From assembly GCF_016735685.1 (NCBI RefSeq), contig NZ_JAERRA010000001.1:1984001-2048000 (forward strand): a DNA stretch of 64,000 bases. The letters are read 5' to 3'. Below the pieces are notes generated by a model that was given only the letters and a program-made list of their open reading frames with translations, ran no database searches and was not told the origin of the DNA. Positions 30,275 to 38,282 of the stretch are shown here, piece after piece. This stretch comes from Piscinibacter lacus. GTDB taxonomy: Bacteria; Pseudomonadota; Gammaproteobacteria; Burkholderiales; Burkholderiaceae_C. A program made the translations under genes and the position numbers. Numbering within the stretch: position 1 is the stretch's first letter; the number at the start of each line of letters is the position of its first letter.

Positions 30275-30901
30275 TCAGGGGCGGCGCTTGAAGTGGTTCA
30301 TAAGCGCCATGCCCTTCACGAACCGCTGCATATCTTGATGAGTAATCTGGCTAAGATCACGATGGCGGCAGAAGTACTCATGTCCGGCGGGGAGGTGATT
30401 CGCGCCGAAATTCGCGTAGTCCGTGTCAGTGAGAACAAAGAGTGCGCGAAGGTGGCGGATTGTGAGGCGAACATCCGCCACGGGCGCAGTGTTAAACCAT
30501 CGTGAGGCCTTCCAATAGCGCTCCACGCGACCCTTTTGAATAGTGACGTTTGAGTTGAGCCAGGCTAGCGGAAGTGTGACATTCACGTTTCCCGCTGCGG
30601 GTTGGTAGCGCGAACGTTTGTCGTTGAAATTTTGGTTGGTTCGGCAGACCTCAATGGCGATGACGTCCACAAAGCCACTCGGAATGTGAGCAAACAAGTA
30701 CATTCCATCCGGATTCGTATGCAAGATTCCCGCGCCGGCGGGATGGATATATGGCTGCGGTGCGTTTGATGGGCACGCCCTGACCCAGTAGCCGCTGTAC
30801 GCTGGTATAGGCCAGGTGTTGGTTCGGCGAGGCCACTTCGTTTCAAGAATGGTCTTGGCTGCACTGTCGCGCAGTACGAGAGGGGCGATGCGAGTGGGCA
30901 T
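30275..30901 (-). CDS. Integron cassette 4: hypothetical protein
   Basis: 208 residues, basic, no signal peptide or membrane helix. The ATG at 30901 lies 10 bp after the cassette boundary core GTTAGGC (30917-30911), and the stop is 14 bp from the truncated attC, a typical compact cassette. I recognise no family. Visible traits are Trp/Arg-rich stretches (WPRRTNTWPIPAYSGYWVR), a central segment with alternating hydrophobics (FVDVIAIEVCRT) and a C-terminal CRHRDLSQITHQDMQRF. Local G+C is well below that of the chromosome. Confidence 0.75.
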   Translation of the reverse strand: MPTRIAPLVLRDSAAKTILETKWPRRTNTWPIPAYSGYWVRACPSNAPQPYIHPAGAGILHTNPDGMYLFAHIPSGFVDVIAIEVCRTNQNFNDKRSRYQPAAGNVNVTLPLAWLNSNVTIQKGRVERYWKASRWFNTAPVADVRLTIRHLRALFVLTDTDYANFGANHLPAGHEYFCRHRDLSQITHQDMQRFVKGMALMNHFKRRP

Positions 30902-30910
30902 TTTGGTGAC

Positions 30911-31027
30911 GCCTAACGCCCAGGTTAACCGGCGCCGGAAGCCGAAGGCTGGAGGGCACCAACATAGGCCATGAAAATGCCGAAGGCATGGCCTATGTTG
31001 GCGTCCGCGTTGAACCGACAGTTAGGC
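30911..31027 (-). repeat. attC site of cassette 3
   Basis: 117 bp bounded by GCCTAAC (30911-30917) and GTTAGGC (31021-31027) on the plus strand. The interior is a long imperfect palindrome including CCAACATAGGCCATG ... CATGGCCTATGTTGG. The core pair reads GCCTAAC...GTTAGGC in cassette (minus) direction as required for R'' and R'. Its stem sequence is unrelated to the two sites further right. Confidence 0.93.
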
Positions 31028-31116
31028 TGGTGCGCGGAGTGGAAGGGTAATTTGGTTTGCATGGCCTGCAATTGTGTCTTGCTGTTCATTGAAAATGCAC
31101 CCAGACTTCCGGCTGG

Positions 31117-31878
31117 TCACGGCCACAATACGATATTTTGGATCTCAGGCTGCACATCAATTTCGTGCCCGTCCCAACCAATGCGCTGTTCGTAGAAATC
31201 AATCCGCGCAGCAAATTTCTGGGCTAAGGATGAGATGACGCCAAAGTTTGCCTCAACGATTGACGAGGCTTGTTTCACCAATGAGTGCAGGGCGCCTTCG
31301 ACCGCGTTTGGCTGAGAGCTTCCCTCAATGTTTAGTTTTAGGCGTATCAGCTCAAGCGCCTTTTGCAAATCTGATTCCGTGATTTTTTTTCTAATTAGGT
31401 CATGCGCGTAGCTTGTGCGCTCATGAGCTTCTTCCGGCTCAGCCAAGTAGCCCGCGAGCAAAATAACTATTCGGCGCTCGAGATACGTGGATACATCCTG
31501 AAGTAAGGGCGTCGAATGCTCCAAGTGAATGAGCGAAGTTCCTTGGTGTGAGCCATCTGGACTGTGCAAAACGAGAGTGGCTTCACCAGTGCTGAAGCCC
31601 ATAGCCTTGGCCACGACGATATGAGCCATTTCATGGCGTGCAATTACTTCAACATACCATCGTTGATCCTTTATTGGCAACCGCTCCGGAGGCAGCTGAG
31701 ACCAATCCAATATCGCTTCTTGATCCGAGGGGTCAAGCTTGTTGAATTCAATTAAGAGTTGCTTTGACCGATTGATGCCGATCGGATTTTGCCCCATGAT
31801 TGATGCTACTGCATCTCTGCAATTTCCTGCTCGAATGGCGCTCGCAAAAGCCTCGGAACTAAATTCGGTCGTTGACAT
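31117..31878 (-). CDS. Integron cassette 3: HExxH metalloprotease-like protein (FtsH/M41-like)
   Basis: 253 residues from the ATG at 31878 (an in-frame TTG at 31893 is an alternative). HEMAH at 82-86 is a zinc-protease HExxH motif, followed about 50 residues later by RRIVILLAGYLAE, which resembles the LLGGRxAEE helix of the FtsH M41 peptidase domain, where the third zinc ligand follows. There is no AAA ATPase module, no signal peptide and no membrane helix, so this would be a stand-alone cytosolic protease domain. The N-terminal 75 residues are of unknown type. The fold assignment rests on motif resemblance only. Confidence 0.75.
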   Translation of the reverse strand: MSTTEFSSEAFASAIRAGNCRDAVASIMGQNPIGINRSKQLLIEFNKLDPSDQEAILDWSQLPPERLPIKDQRWYVEVIARHEMAHIVVAKAMGFSTGEATLVLHSPDGSHQGTSLIHLEHSTPLLQDVSTYLERRIVILLAGYLAEPEEAHERTSYAHDLIRKKITESDLQKALELIRLKLNIEGSSQPNAVEGALHSLVKQASSIVEANFGVISSLAQKFAARIDFYEQRIGWDGHEIDVQPEIQNIVLWP

Positions 31879-31904
31879 GTTTTCGTTGTCCAATTGCTAG
31901 TAGA

Positions 31905-32033
31905 GCCTAACGTTCGAGCTAACCGGCCTGCGGAGGCAAGCGCCGTAAGCCTGGTTCGCGATGATGCACCGAGTGCCGCGGACCAGGCTTACGGCGCTTG
32001 CCGTAGCGGGTCCGGTTGAGCGAGGGGTTAGGC
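31905..32033 (-). repeat. attC site of cassette 2
   Basis: 129 bp bounded by GCCTAAC (31905-31911) and GTTAGGC (32027-32033). The arms pair as AGGCAAGCGCCGTAAGCCTGG with CCAGGCTTACGGCGCTTGCC, with small bulges near the ends. Its outer ends (TTCGAGCTAA and GGTTGAGCGAG) closely match those of 33222-33350, so the two belong to one attC family. Confidence 0.95.
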
Positions 32034-32063
32034 CTCGCCGGGCCGCTGTTCGACCGACTCTCT

Positions 32064-33152
32064 CTACTGATACGTGCGAGTGACAGTGATTGCGAGAGTT
32101 CGGCCTTGTGCTCCATTGCCGCCGGGGTTGCCTTCGCCTAGGGAAGGTGGATTCGGCTCCCTACCCGCGCTCCCGGATCTTGAGCCTCCGCAGTGACCAG
32201 TTCCTGGAACCTGGCTCCCGCCTCTACCACCTCGACCCGCTGCTCCAGGAGCCCCTCCAAGACCACCCGCTCCGCCATTGTTCGAGACTGAGGAATAGCT
32301 GAGCGTAGAAATGGCTGGTGCTGTACCAACAAAGATGACATCGCCGCCGTCGCCACCTGAGCCTCCGGTGCCGCCGCGTCCACCTTTGCCGGCATTGCCG
32401 CCAGCCGCACTCCTTCCGGGACCGCGCCTGCAGTCGACTGGGCCGCTGGCGCCTCTGAGTCCCTGACCACCCGAGCCACCATCCCCTCCTCGACCACCGA
32501 CTCCTCCTTGGCCGCCGGCGGAGCCGCTTGCGTCGATGCTCAACCTCGGCGCCGCGGTCGGGCCTGGGAAGATCACTTCGTCGGCAATGAGGTAGAGAGG
32601 CGGGGGCTGCTGTCCGGGCTGGCCAGAACCACCCGTTTGTCCATCAAGGCCGTGCTGGCCCCGCACGCCGTGACGACCTCTCCGCTCGCCTGCCGCACCT
32701 TGAGCGCCAGCGGCACCCGCTGACCCGGCGCTGGCTGGTTGTGCTCTCGCCCAACGAATTGTCGCGATTGAAGTTGGGTCAACGATTCGGATGCGTCTGA
32801 CATGAATCGCAACCCAGGGGAGTGTGCGTCCGGCAAGTTCAAGAGTGGAGCCCGCCGCAAGGACGAGTTCGTCTGCCTCGAGGATCTGACCGCCGAATCG
32901 CTCAGTACCTGTCACGTTGTACAGGAGGGTTGTGGACGACTGTCTCCCGATCCTACTTCTCAGTTCTTCGGGTATGTCCTGCAAGGTTCCTGTGCCTACC
33001 GCTTGTGCCAGAGCCAAGACCGGTGCCAGCGATGCAATTGCCAGTGTGAGAAAGCGAGAACACCAAGAGACAAATTGCGTGCTACCGGGGAACCCCGCAG
33101 GTGCTGGGTCGAATCGCATTCGGGAAACAAACTCTCTCTGATGACTCGTCAT
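32064..33152 (-). CDS. Integron cassette 2: secreted collagen-like glycine-rich protein
   Basis: 362 residues from the ATG at 33152 (33119 is an alternative; longer readings would cross the cassette boundary). A hydrophobic signal segment FLTLAIASLAPVLALAQA ends near residue 51. A beta-rich region (55-138) precedes a first collagen-like Gly-X-Y stretch (142-180, e.g. GAAGAQGAAGERRG), then a short beta segment and a second glycine-rich region (about 210-340) dense in GG pairs. It should be exported, perhaps exposed at the surface. The stop is 31 bp before attC. Its G+C is higher than other cassettes because of glycine codons. Confidence 0.78.
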   Translation of the reverse strand: MTSHQREFVSRMRFDPAPAGFPGSTQFVSWCSRFLTLAIASLAPVLALAQAVGTGTLQDIPEELRSRIGRQSSTTLLYNVTGTERFGGQILEADELVLAAGSTLELAGRTLPWVAIHVRRIRIVDPTSIATIRWARAQPASAGSAGAAGAQGAAGERRGRHGVRGQHGLDGQTGGSGQPGQQPPPLYLIADEVIFPGPTAAPRLSIDASGSAGGQGGVGGRGGDGGSGGQGLRGASGPVDCRRGPGRSAAGGNAGKGGRGGTGGSGGDGGDVIFVGTAPAISTLSYSSVSNNGGAGGLGGAPGAAGRGGRGGSQVPGTGHCGGSRSGSAGREPNPPSLGEGNPGGNGAQGRTLAITVTRTYQ

Positions 33153-33221
33153 GCTGACTCCATGTGCCACATAGCGTGTTTGGACAACTTCGCGCGGAGA
33201 ACAATGCGGGTTGACTGCGAG

Positions 33222-33350
33222 GCCTAACGTTCGAGCTAAGCTGACCGCGGAGGCATGCGTTGCTTGGCCGCGGAAGGAAAATAGCACACCTGCCCTGGAG
33301 CGGCCAAGCAACGCATGCCGTAGCGGGTCAGCTTGAGCGAGTGGTTAGGC
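33222..33350 (-). repeat. attC site of cassette 1
   Basis: 129 bp bounded by GCCTAAC (33222-33228) and GTTAGGC (33344-33350). Long imperfect palindrome: GGCATGCGTTGCTTGGCCGC pairs with GCGGCCAAGCAACGCATGCC. In cassette direction the left arm GCTCAAGCTG has one extra base against the right arm (GCTAAGCTG), the extrahelical base that gives attC its strand polarity. The stop codon of the cassette gene lies inside the outer core site. Confidence 0.95.
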
Positions 33351-33953
33351 ATCACCTAAACCGAAGGATCGTCCAGATCTCTCCTGCGCGAATCTGATCA
33401 GCTCTGCATTTGAGCTCGGGTAGACAATAACTCTCTTTGCCCGGCTAGCGACCATCCACTTCTCCTCGCCTAAACTATCGGCAACAAAGCCATTCGACCT
33501 AAGCCAAAACACGGCGCCATCAATTCCCGTCGTTGGAGGCTCTTTACTCTTCAATACGGCCAGCTCACTGGCGTAGAGCGAATGAGCGTGCGCAAGCGCA
33601 GAGTCGATAGTCGGAAAGATCCGCTTGTCGCAGACAATGCCGTTCAGTGCGTCGTTCTTCGTGATTCCATAGTGATCGGTCAGCCAGATCTTGTATTCGT
33701 CGCTTGCCAAATCACACACTCCGAGAAACGTCGACTTGCCAGCATGAACTTGTGGAGCGGGCCAGGGCCCCTTCGTCGAAAGTGGCGGTAGTGACGGAAT
33801 GGCGGCAAGCGCGATCAACGCCAACACGCTAAAAAGGAATCCAAGAATGAACCAGTTTCCACGGCCCCGATTCTTCTGGCCAGCGACATAAGCGCAAAGG
33901 AATCCGATCAAGATACCTTGAGCAAGGACGGAGAAAAAGAAGAAGTCAGCCAT
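33345..33953 (-). CDS. Integron cassette 1: two-TM hypothetical protein
   Basis: 202 residues from the ATG at 33953; an in-frame GTG at 33974 is an alternative start. Two hydrophobic helices (about 3-23 and 31-54) flank a basic loop (GQKNRGRGN), then a soluble domain of about 140 residues including LTDHYGITKNDALNGIV and WMVASRAKRVIVYPSS. Topology suggests that the C-terminal domain lies on one side of the inner membrane. I recognise no family. The TAA stop is formed by the attC core site itself, an arrangement common in cassettes. Confidence 0.75.
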   Translation of the reverse strand: MADFFFFSVLAQGILIGFLCAYVAGQKNRGRGNWFILGFLFSVLALIALAAIPSLPPLSTKGPWPAPQVHAGKSTFLGVCDLASDEYKIWLTDHYGITKNDALNGIVCDKRIFPTIDSALAHAHSLYASELAVLKSKEPPTTGIDGAVFWLRSNGFVADSLGEEKWMVASRAKRVIVYPSSNAELIRFAQERSGRSFGLGDA

Positions 33954-34017
33954 AGTCTGTCGGGCTTTCAGCACGTCTCCGGTTTAGAAGTGGAGGGATG
34001 ATTTCGGCATTTTTGAT

Positions 34018-34075
34018 GCCTAACGTAATAGCTCACTGGCAGCCGCAGGCTGTCCAGTGCAGCGGCATGTTCTAC
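34018..34075 (-). repeat. Short attC-like site next to the integrase
   Basis: GCCTAAC (34018-34024) forms a perfect R' core in cassette direction. Beside it CTCACTGGCAGCC / GGCTGTCCAGTG forms a hairpin in which the gene-proximal arm carries two extra bases (GCTGCACTGGACAGCC against GCTCACTGGCAGCC), the extrahelical pattern of attC. The outer R'' would be GTAGAAC (34075-34069), a degenerate core. It could instead be the attI point itself; the hairpin with bulges favours attC. Confidence 0.65.
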
Positions 34076-34461
34076 GTGCTTGGTTGCGGGCCAGCCCGCC
34101 AGCCTCACTGTTCAGATTCAACAGATCCCCACTGGCCGTCAATTGATGCTGTCAGGGTCACGCTGCGTTGATGGCTTGACCGCTCAAGCTCGCTTGTGCG
34201 TGCATGCCTGCAACGCAGCGCAAGCTAGCAGATTTTTGGCGCTGTATAAACCTGCCCACATCTGCAAATTCCTTGCCGGAGTGTGCCGAGCAACCATGCT
34301 CGAAGAACGTGTAATGGGCTTCAGCGCGACAGCACGACTGCTGCCGTCTAATCCACGACTAGGTTGCAGGGTACACGCTTCGTCTCTCCTCTCAAAGAAC
34401 TGCTCCACACCCTCTTCCGAGGGGTGCCAGCCTGCGCGTTAGACGGCCCAATGACGTAGCC
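34076..34461. other. Integrase leader region: attI and cassette promoter expected, not resolved
   Basis: The 386 bp between the first attC-like site and intI hold no convincing gene; open frames on both strands rely on TTG/GTG starts. attI and the outward cassette promoter Pc should be here or at 34018, but no RYYYAAC core in the needed direction is found close to intI. GTTAGAC at 34438-34444 points the opposite way. No CTG-N10-CAG LexA box is present in front of intI, unlike many SOS-controlled integrons. Confidence 0.5.
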
Positions 34462-35445
34462 ATGGACGCTATTGCCCCACCCCGCCCGCCCAAGCTGCTG
34501 GACCAGCTGCGTGCGGCCGTCCGGCTGCGGCATTACAGCCTGCGCACGGAGCAGAGCTATGTGCAGTGGGTGCGGCGCTTCATCCTGTTCCACGACAAGC
34601 GGCACCCGGGCACGATGGGGTCGCCGGAGGTAGAAGCTTTTCTGAGCCATCTGGCCAGCGACCGCGGGGTGTCGGCGGCCACGCAGAACCAGGCGCGCTC
34701 GGCGCTGCTATTTCTCTATCGTGTGGTGCTGCAGGTGGAATTGTCCTGGCTTGACGATGTGGTAGCGGCCAGGGTGCCGAAACGCCTGCCCGTGGTGCTG
34801 ACGCCCCGCGAGGTTCAGGCTTTGTTGGCGGCCATGTCCGGGGTGCCGGGTTTGGTGGCAGCGCTGCTGTATGGCGCGGGCCTGCGCCTGCTGGAGGGTT
34901 TGCGGCTGCGGGTGAAGGATCTTGAATTCGACCGCCGGGAAATCATCGTGCGCGAGGGCAAGGGCAACAAGGACCGGGTGACGGTGCTGCCGGAAAACCT
35001 TTTGCTGCCTTTGCAGCAGCATTTGAGTGCGGTGAAGGCCCTGCATCTGCAGGATCTGGCCGACGGGCATGGTGATGTGGCCCTGCCCGATGCCTACGCG
35101 CTGAAGAACCCCGGAGCCGCACGGCAGTGGGGGTGGCAGTGGGTGTTTCCCAGCCCCACCTTCAGCACGGATCCACGAAGCGGGGTTCGGCGCCGTCACC
35201 ATCAGCACGAGCAGATGATCCAGCGCGCGGTGGCGCAGGCGGCCCGCACGGCGGGGCTGGCCAAACCCTGTTCACCGCACGGGCTGCGGCATGCCTTCGC
35301 GACGCACCTGCTTCAGTCCGGTGCTGACATCCGCACGGTGCAGGAGCTGCTGGGCCATGCCGACGTGCGCACGACCATGATCTACACCCATGTGTTGAAC
35401 CGAGGCGGGCGCGGGGTGCTGAGCCCGCTGGACCGCTACGGCTGA
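34462..35445 (+). CDS. intI: Integron integrase (tyrosine recombinase IntI)
   Basis: 327-residue tyrosine recombinase. The catalytic set is complete: R142 in [14 protein letters not shown]273 and R276 in HGLRH, H299 in LGHADVRTT and the nucleophile Y308 in IYTH. The extra IntI-specific segment is present between motifs (about 193-230: [13 protein letters not shown] followed by WGWQWVFPS), which separates integron integrases from XerC/D and allows folded attC recognition. The N-terminal core-binding domain ([19 protein letters not shown]) is intact. It faces away from the cassette array, as usual. G+C is higher than in the cassettes, fitting a long-resident chromosomal integron. Confidence 0.96.
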   Translation: MDAIAPPRPPKLLDQLRAAVRLRHYSLRTEQSYVQWVRRFILFHDKRHPGTMGSPEVEAFLSHLASDRGVSAATQNQARSALLFLYRVVLQVELSWLDDVVAARVPKRLPVVLTPREVQALLAAMSGVPGLVAALLYGAGLRLLEGLRLRVKDLEFDRREIIVREGKGNKDRVTVLPENLLLPLQQHLSAVKALHLQDLADGHGDVALPDAYALKNPGAARQWGWQWVFPSPTFSTDPRSGVRRRHHQHEQMIQRAVAQAARTAGLAKPCSPHGLRHAFATHLLQSGADIRTVQELLGHADVRTTMIYTHVLNRGGRGVLSPLDRYG

Positions 35446-35568
35446 GTCACCTTGCAAACTGACCAAGCCGCCCAGTCTCTGACTTGCCGCAGAGGCGCTC
35501 GGATCGGCACCTTTAAAGGCACGAATCAAGGCGCTATGATCATGCACTCGCAGTATGGAGCTTTCGAC

Positions 35569-35823
35569 GTGGCACACCTCATCTTGGCCTCCACCACGGC
35601 CAGCATCACCGAACTGAAGCGCAACCCGATGGCCACGGTGGCCGCGGGTGAGGGTCGGCCGGTGGCCATCCTGAATCGCAACGAGCCCAGCTTCTATTGC
35701 GTGCCCGCCGCAGCCTACGAGGCCCTGCTGGAGCGCCTGGAGAACATGGAGCTGAACGCCTTGGCCGATGCGCGGCTGGCCGCCGGAGAGACGCCCGTCA
35801 AGGTGTCGATTCGTGAGCTATGA
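35569..35823 (+). CDS. Antitoxin of the Phd/YefM (StbD-type) family
   Basis: 84 residues from a GTG start at 35569, chosen because GGAG lies 8 bp ahead and the product then begins with the family pattern ILASTTASITELKRNPM. The rest (VAILNRNEPSFYCVPAAAYEALLE) matches StbD-type antitoxins, which bind DNA with the N-terminal part and the toxin with the C-terminal helix. In-frame ATGs at 35536 and 35542 would add about ten residues. It overlaps the toxin start by 11 bp. It lies 123 bp behind intI on the same strand. Confidence 0.9.
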   Translation: MAHLILASTTASITELKRNPMATVAAGEGRPVAILNRNEPSFYCVPAAAYEALLERLENMELNALADARLAAGETPVKVSIREL

Positions 35824-36094
35824 GCTGGCTTTTCTGCCGGCGGCGCTGGCGGAGTGGCACAAGCTCGACGGCTCGGTGAGAGCCATCTTCAAAAAGAAGC
35901 TGGTCGAGCGGCTGGAGATGCCGCACGTGCCATCGGCCCGGCTGCACAGCCAGAGATGGCGCTACAAGATCAAGCTACGCGACGCCGGCTACAGGCTGGT
36001 GTACGAGGTTCAGGACGAGGTGCTGACGGTTCTCGTGGTGGCAGTGGGCCGGCGGGACCGCGACGAGGTGTACCGGGCCGCGGCCAGCCGGTGA
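35813..36094 (+). CDS. RelE/ParE-family toxin (StbE-type)
   Basis: 93-residue toxin beginning at GTG 35813 (MSYELAFLPAALAEWHKLD), overlapping the antitoxin gene. The family pattern is present: an N-terminal F.P.A..EW..L.. segment, KKKLVERLE, and the C-terminal KIKLRDAGYRLVYEV and VVAVGRRDRDEVY with the basic/tyrosine residues typical of RelE-type mRNA interferases. Probably cleaves mRNA at the ribosome when free of antitoxin. Such pairs are often integron cassettes, but here no attC follows and the pair lies on the far side of intI. Confidence 0.92.
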   Translation: MSYELAFLPAALAEWHKLDGSVRAIFKKKLVERLEMPHVPSARLHSQRWRYKIKLRDAGYRLVYEVQDEVLTVLVVAVGRRDRDEVYRAAASR

Positions 36095-36124
36095 CGGTGG
36101 CACCGGCCGGCCGAGGCAGCGCCC

Positions 36125-36520
36125 TCACGCGTCGTACTTCAAATACTTGAACCGCGGATCGTCATTCGGCGTGCCTTCCAGCGCGCTGCCCTCTTCCTTG
36201 CCGGGCTGCCACATCAGCACCTCGTCGATCTTGCGGGCGAGCTGGAAGTCCTTGTCGGTCACGCCCTTGGCGGCGTGGTTGACGAGCTTGACGGTGACGA
36301 AGGCGTAGCTGACGGTCAGGTCGGGGTGGTGCCAGGCGGCTTCGGCCAGGTGGCCGACGGTGTTGACGACCATGAGGGTGGCTTTCCAGCCGCTGGTCTT
36401 GTAGCTGCGGCGGATCACGCCGTCCTGCAGGCGCCAGGCGGGCAGCTCGGCGGCCAGGCGGGCGTTGATTTCCTCGTCGGTGTAGACCTCGTCGGTCCCT
36501 TTGCGGCGCCAGGCGCTCAT
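36125..36520 (-). CDS. 4a-hydroxytetrahydrobiopterin dehydratase (pterin carbinolamine dehydratase)
   Basis: Regenerates the pterin cofactor of aromatic amino acid hydroxylases or acts elsewhere in pterin metabolism. From the ATG at 36520 (AAGGAG ahead) the 131 residues contain the conserved [16 protein letters not shown] core, the active-site HHPDLTVSY and [14 protein letters not shown] with the second histidine. An extra C-terminal tail of about 25 residues (after IDEVLMW) exceeds the usual ~110-residue length. No phenylalanine hydroxylase gene is in the window. Confidence 0.9.
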   Translation of the reverse strand: MSAWRRKGTDEVYTDEEINARLAAELPAWRLQDGVIRRSYKTSGWKATLMVVNTVGHLAEAAWHHPDLTVSYAFVTVKLVNHAAKGVTDKDFQLARKIDEVLMWQPGKEEGSALEGTPNDDPRFKYLKYDA

Positions 36521-36665
36521 GGTGTTCTCCTTGCGGGCTGGCCCTGCGGTGTGCGGGGCATGGCTGAACACTCTACGCGGCGGGGCCGGCCGGCCGGTGT
36601 GCGGGGGCAAGCGCGGGCGAGCGCGGGCACTCGGGGACGGGCCGGGCGGGTCCGTCCACGCCTTC

Positions 36666-37742
36666 TCAGACCACCACGGGTTCCGGCTCCAGCCGGATGC
36701 CGAAGCGGCCGTAGACGCTTTCCTGGATGGCGCGGGCCAGCATCAGCACCTCGCCGCCGGTGGCCTGGCCGCGGTTGACGAGGACGAGGGCCTGCTTTTC
36801 GTAGACGCCGGCGCCGCCGACCGTCTTGCCCTTCCAGCCGCAGGCGTCGATGAGCCAGCCGGCGGCCAGTTTCACGCGGCCGTCGGGCAGGGGGTAGTGC
36901 ACCAGGTGGGGGTCGCGGCCGATGATGTCGCGGCACTGCTCGGCGCTGACCACGGGGTTCTTGAAGAAGCTGCCGGCATTGCCGACCACGGCCGGGTCGG
37001 GCAGCTTGGCGCGGCGGATGGCGCAGACGGCATCGAACACCTGCTGCGGCGTGGGCTGGGCGATTCCGGCTTCGGCGAAGTGGCGCGCCAGGTCCAGGTA
37101 GCCCAGCACGGGCTGCCAGGGCTTGGGCAGGCGCAGGCGCACGCGGGTGATGAGGCTTTTGCCGGCCAGGCCGCCGTCCAGGGGGTGCTGCTTGAAGACG
37201 CTGTCGCGGTAGGCAAAGCGGCAGGCGGCGGCGTCCAGCGTCACGGTGCGGCCGGTGATCAGGTCCACCGCGTCCAGGCTGTGGAAGCGGTCGGCCAGTT
37301 CCAGGCCGTAGGCGCCGATGTTCTGCACCGGCGCGGCACCCATGGTGCCGGGGATGAGGGCCAGGTTCTCCAGGCCGGGCAGGCCCTGGGCCAGGCTCCA
37401 GGCGACGGCGCCGTGCCAGGATTCGCCGGCGCCGAACTCGACCACGGTGGCTTCGGGGCCGTCATCGACCACGCGGCAGCCGGGCACTTCCACCTTGAGC
37501 ACCACGGCCTGCACGTCGCGGGTCAGCACCAGGTTGCTGCCGCCGCCCAGCACCAGCTTGGGCTGGGTGCCCAGCTCGCGGTCGCCCAGCAGGCGGCGCA
37601 CCTCGGCCTCGCTGCGGATGCGCACGAGCGCCTGGGCCTGGGCGGGCAGGCCGAAGCTGTTGTGCGGCTTGAGGCTGACGTCGCGCTCGACGGCCAGCGG
37701 CGCCGGGCCAGCGGCCTGGGCCGGGCGGGGAGAGGGGTGCAT
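36666..37742 (-). CDS. murB: UDP-N-acetylenolpyruvoylglucosamine reductase
   Basis: FAD enzyme completing UDP-MurNAc synthesis for peptidoglycan. The 358 residues show [11 protein letters not shown] (FAD binding), [20 protein letters not shown], the YRDSVFK region with the loop tyrosine of type I Mur[11 protein letters not shown] containing the active-site serine, and the C-terminal [11 protein letters not shown]. It belongs to the longer E. coli-like type I. The start at 37742 leads with an Ala/Pro-rich stretch before NSFGLP. Divergent from yajQ, with start codons 51 bp apart. Confidence 0.95.
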   Translation of the reverse strand: MHPSPRPAQAAGPAPLAVERDVSLKPHNSFGLPAQAQALVRIRSEAEVRRLLGDRELGTQPKLVLGGGSNLVLTRDVQAVVLKVEVPGCRVVDDGPEATVVEFGAGESWHGAVAWSLAQGLPGLENLALIPGTMGAAPVQNIGAYGLELADRFHSLDAVDLITGRTVTLDAAACRFAYRDSVFKQHPLDGGLAGKSLITRVRLRLPKPWQPVLGYLDLARHFAEAGIAQPTPQQVFDAVCAIRRAKLPDPAVVGNAGSFFKNPVVSAEQCRDIIGRDPHLVHYPLPDGRVKLAAGWLIDACGWKGKTVGGAGVYEKQALVLVNRGQATGGEVLMLARAIQESVYGRFGIRLEPEPVVV

Positions 37743-37793
37743 GCGAGAATTTTCGCCGATGGGACCGACCCGGCCCCGAGGACACGCCCCACC

Positions 37794-38282
37794 ATGCCCA
37801 GCTTCGACACCGTGCTTGAACCCGACCTCGTCGAGGTTCGCAATGCCGTGGACCAGACCGCCAAGGAAATCGCCAACCGCTTCGACTTCAAGGGCACTGG
37901 CGCCCGCATCGAGCAGAAGGACAAGGAAATCACCCTTCACGGCGACAGCGACTTCCAACTGGAGCAGATCACCGACGTGCTGCTGGCCAAGCTGGCCAAG
38001 CGCAATGTGGACGTGCGCTTCCTCGACCGCAGCGCCAAGCCCGAGAAGATGGGCGGCGACAAGCTCAAGCAGCTCATCACCGTGAAGGCCGGCATCGAAG
38101 CCGAGGCGGCCAAGAAGATCGTCGCCGCGATCAAGGCCAGCAAGATGAAAGTGACCAGCAGCATCCAGGGCGATGCGGTGCGGGTGCAGGGCGCCAAGCG
38201 CGATGACTTGCAGGCCGCGATGGCGCTGATCCGCAAGGACATCGCCGACCTGCCGCTGAGCTTCAACAACTTCCGCGACTGA
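37794..38282 (+). CDS. YajQ family cyclic-dinucleotide/nucleotide-binding protein
   Basis: 162 residues with the two-RRM-like-domain fold of YajQ; Xanthomonas and Pseudomonas homologues bind c-di-GMP and affect virulence gene expression. The N-terminus [20 protein letters not shown], the FDFKGT motif and the C-terminal [16 protein letters not shown] are diagnostic. Length is standard. Divergent from murB. Confidence 0.94.
   Translation: MPSFDTVLEPDLVEVRNAVDQTAKEIANRFDFKGTGARIEQKDKEITLHGDSDFQLEQITDVLLAKLAKRNVDVRFLDRSAKPEKMGGDKLKQLITVKAGIEAEAAKKIVAAIKASKMKVTSSIQGDAVRVQGAKRDDLQAAMALIRKDIADLPLSFNNFRD

Larger units (their letters stand above)
30231..35445. mobile_element. Chromosomal integron: intI plus cassette array
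   Basis: Integrase at the right end, four recognisable attC sites plus a truncated fifth to the left, and four cassette genes all transcribed leftward, away from intI. The order from the integrase is: an apparent gene-less cassette (34018-34440), two-TM protein, collagen-like protein, HExxH protein, unknown protein. The SHOCT gene at 29563 may be a further, eroded cassette. The unit lies between argG and the StbDE-like pair. Confidence 0.93.

Noticed and set aside
34080..34442. 120-codon plus-strand frame between the first attC-like site and intI
   Set aside because: TTG start without Shine-Dalgarno, no domain, and opposite to cassette direction.
34438..34444. GTTAGAC just before intI as a possible attI core
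   Set aside because: It points in the same direction as intI, opposite to the array; no paired core or binding sites around it.
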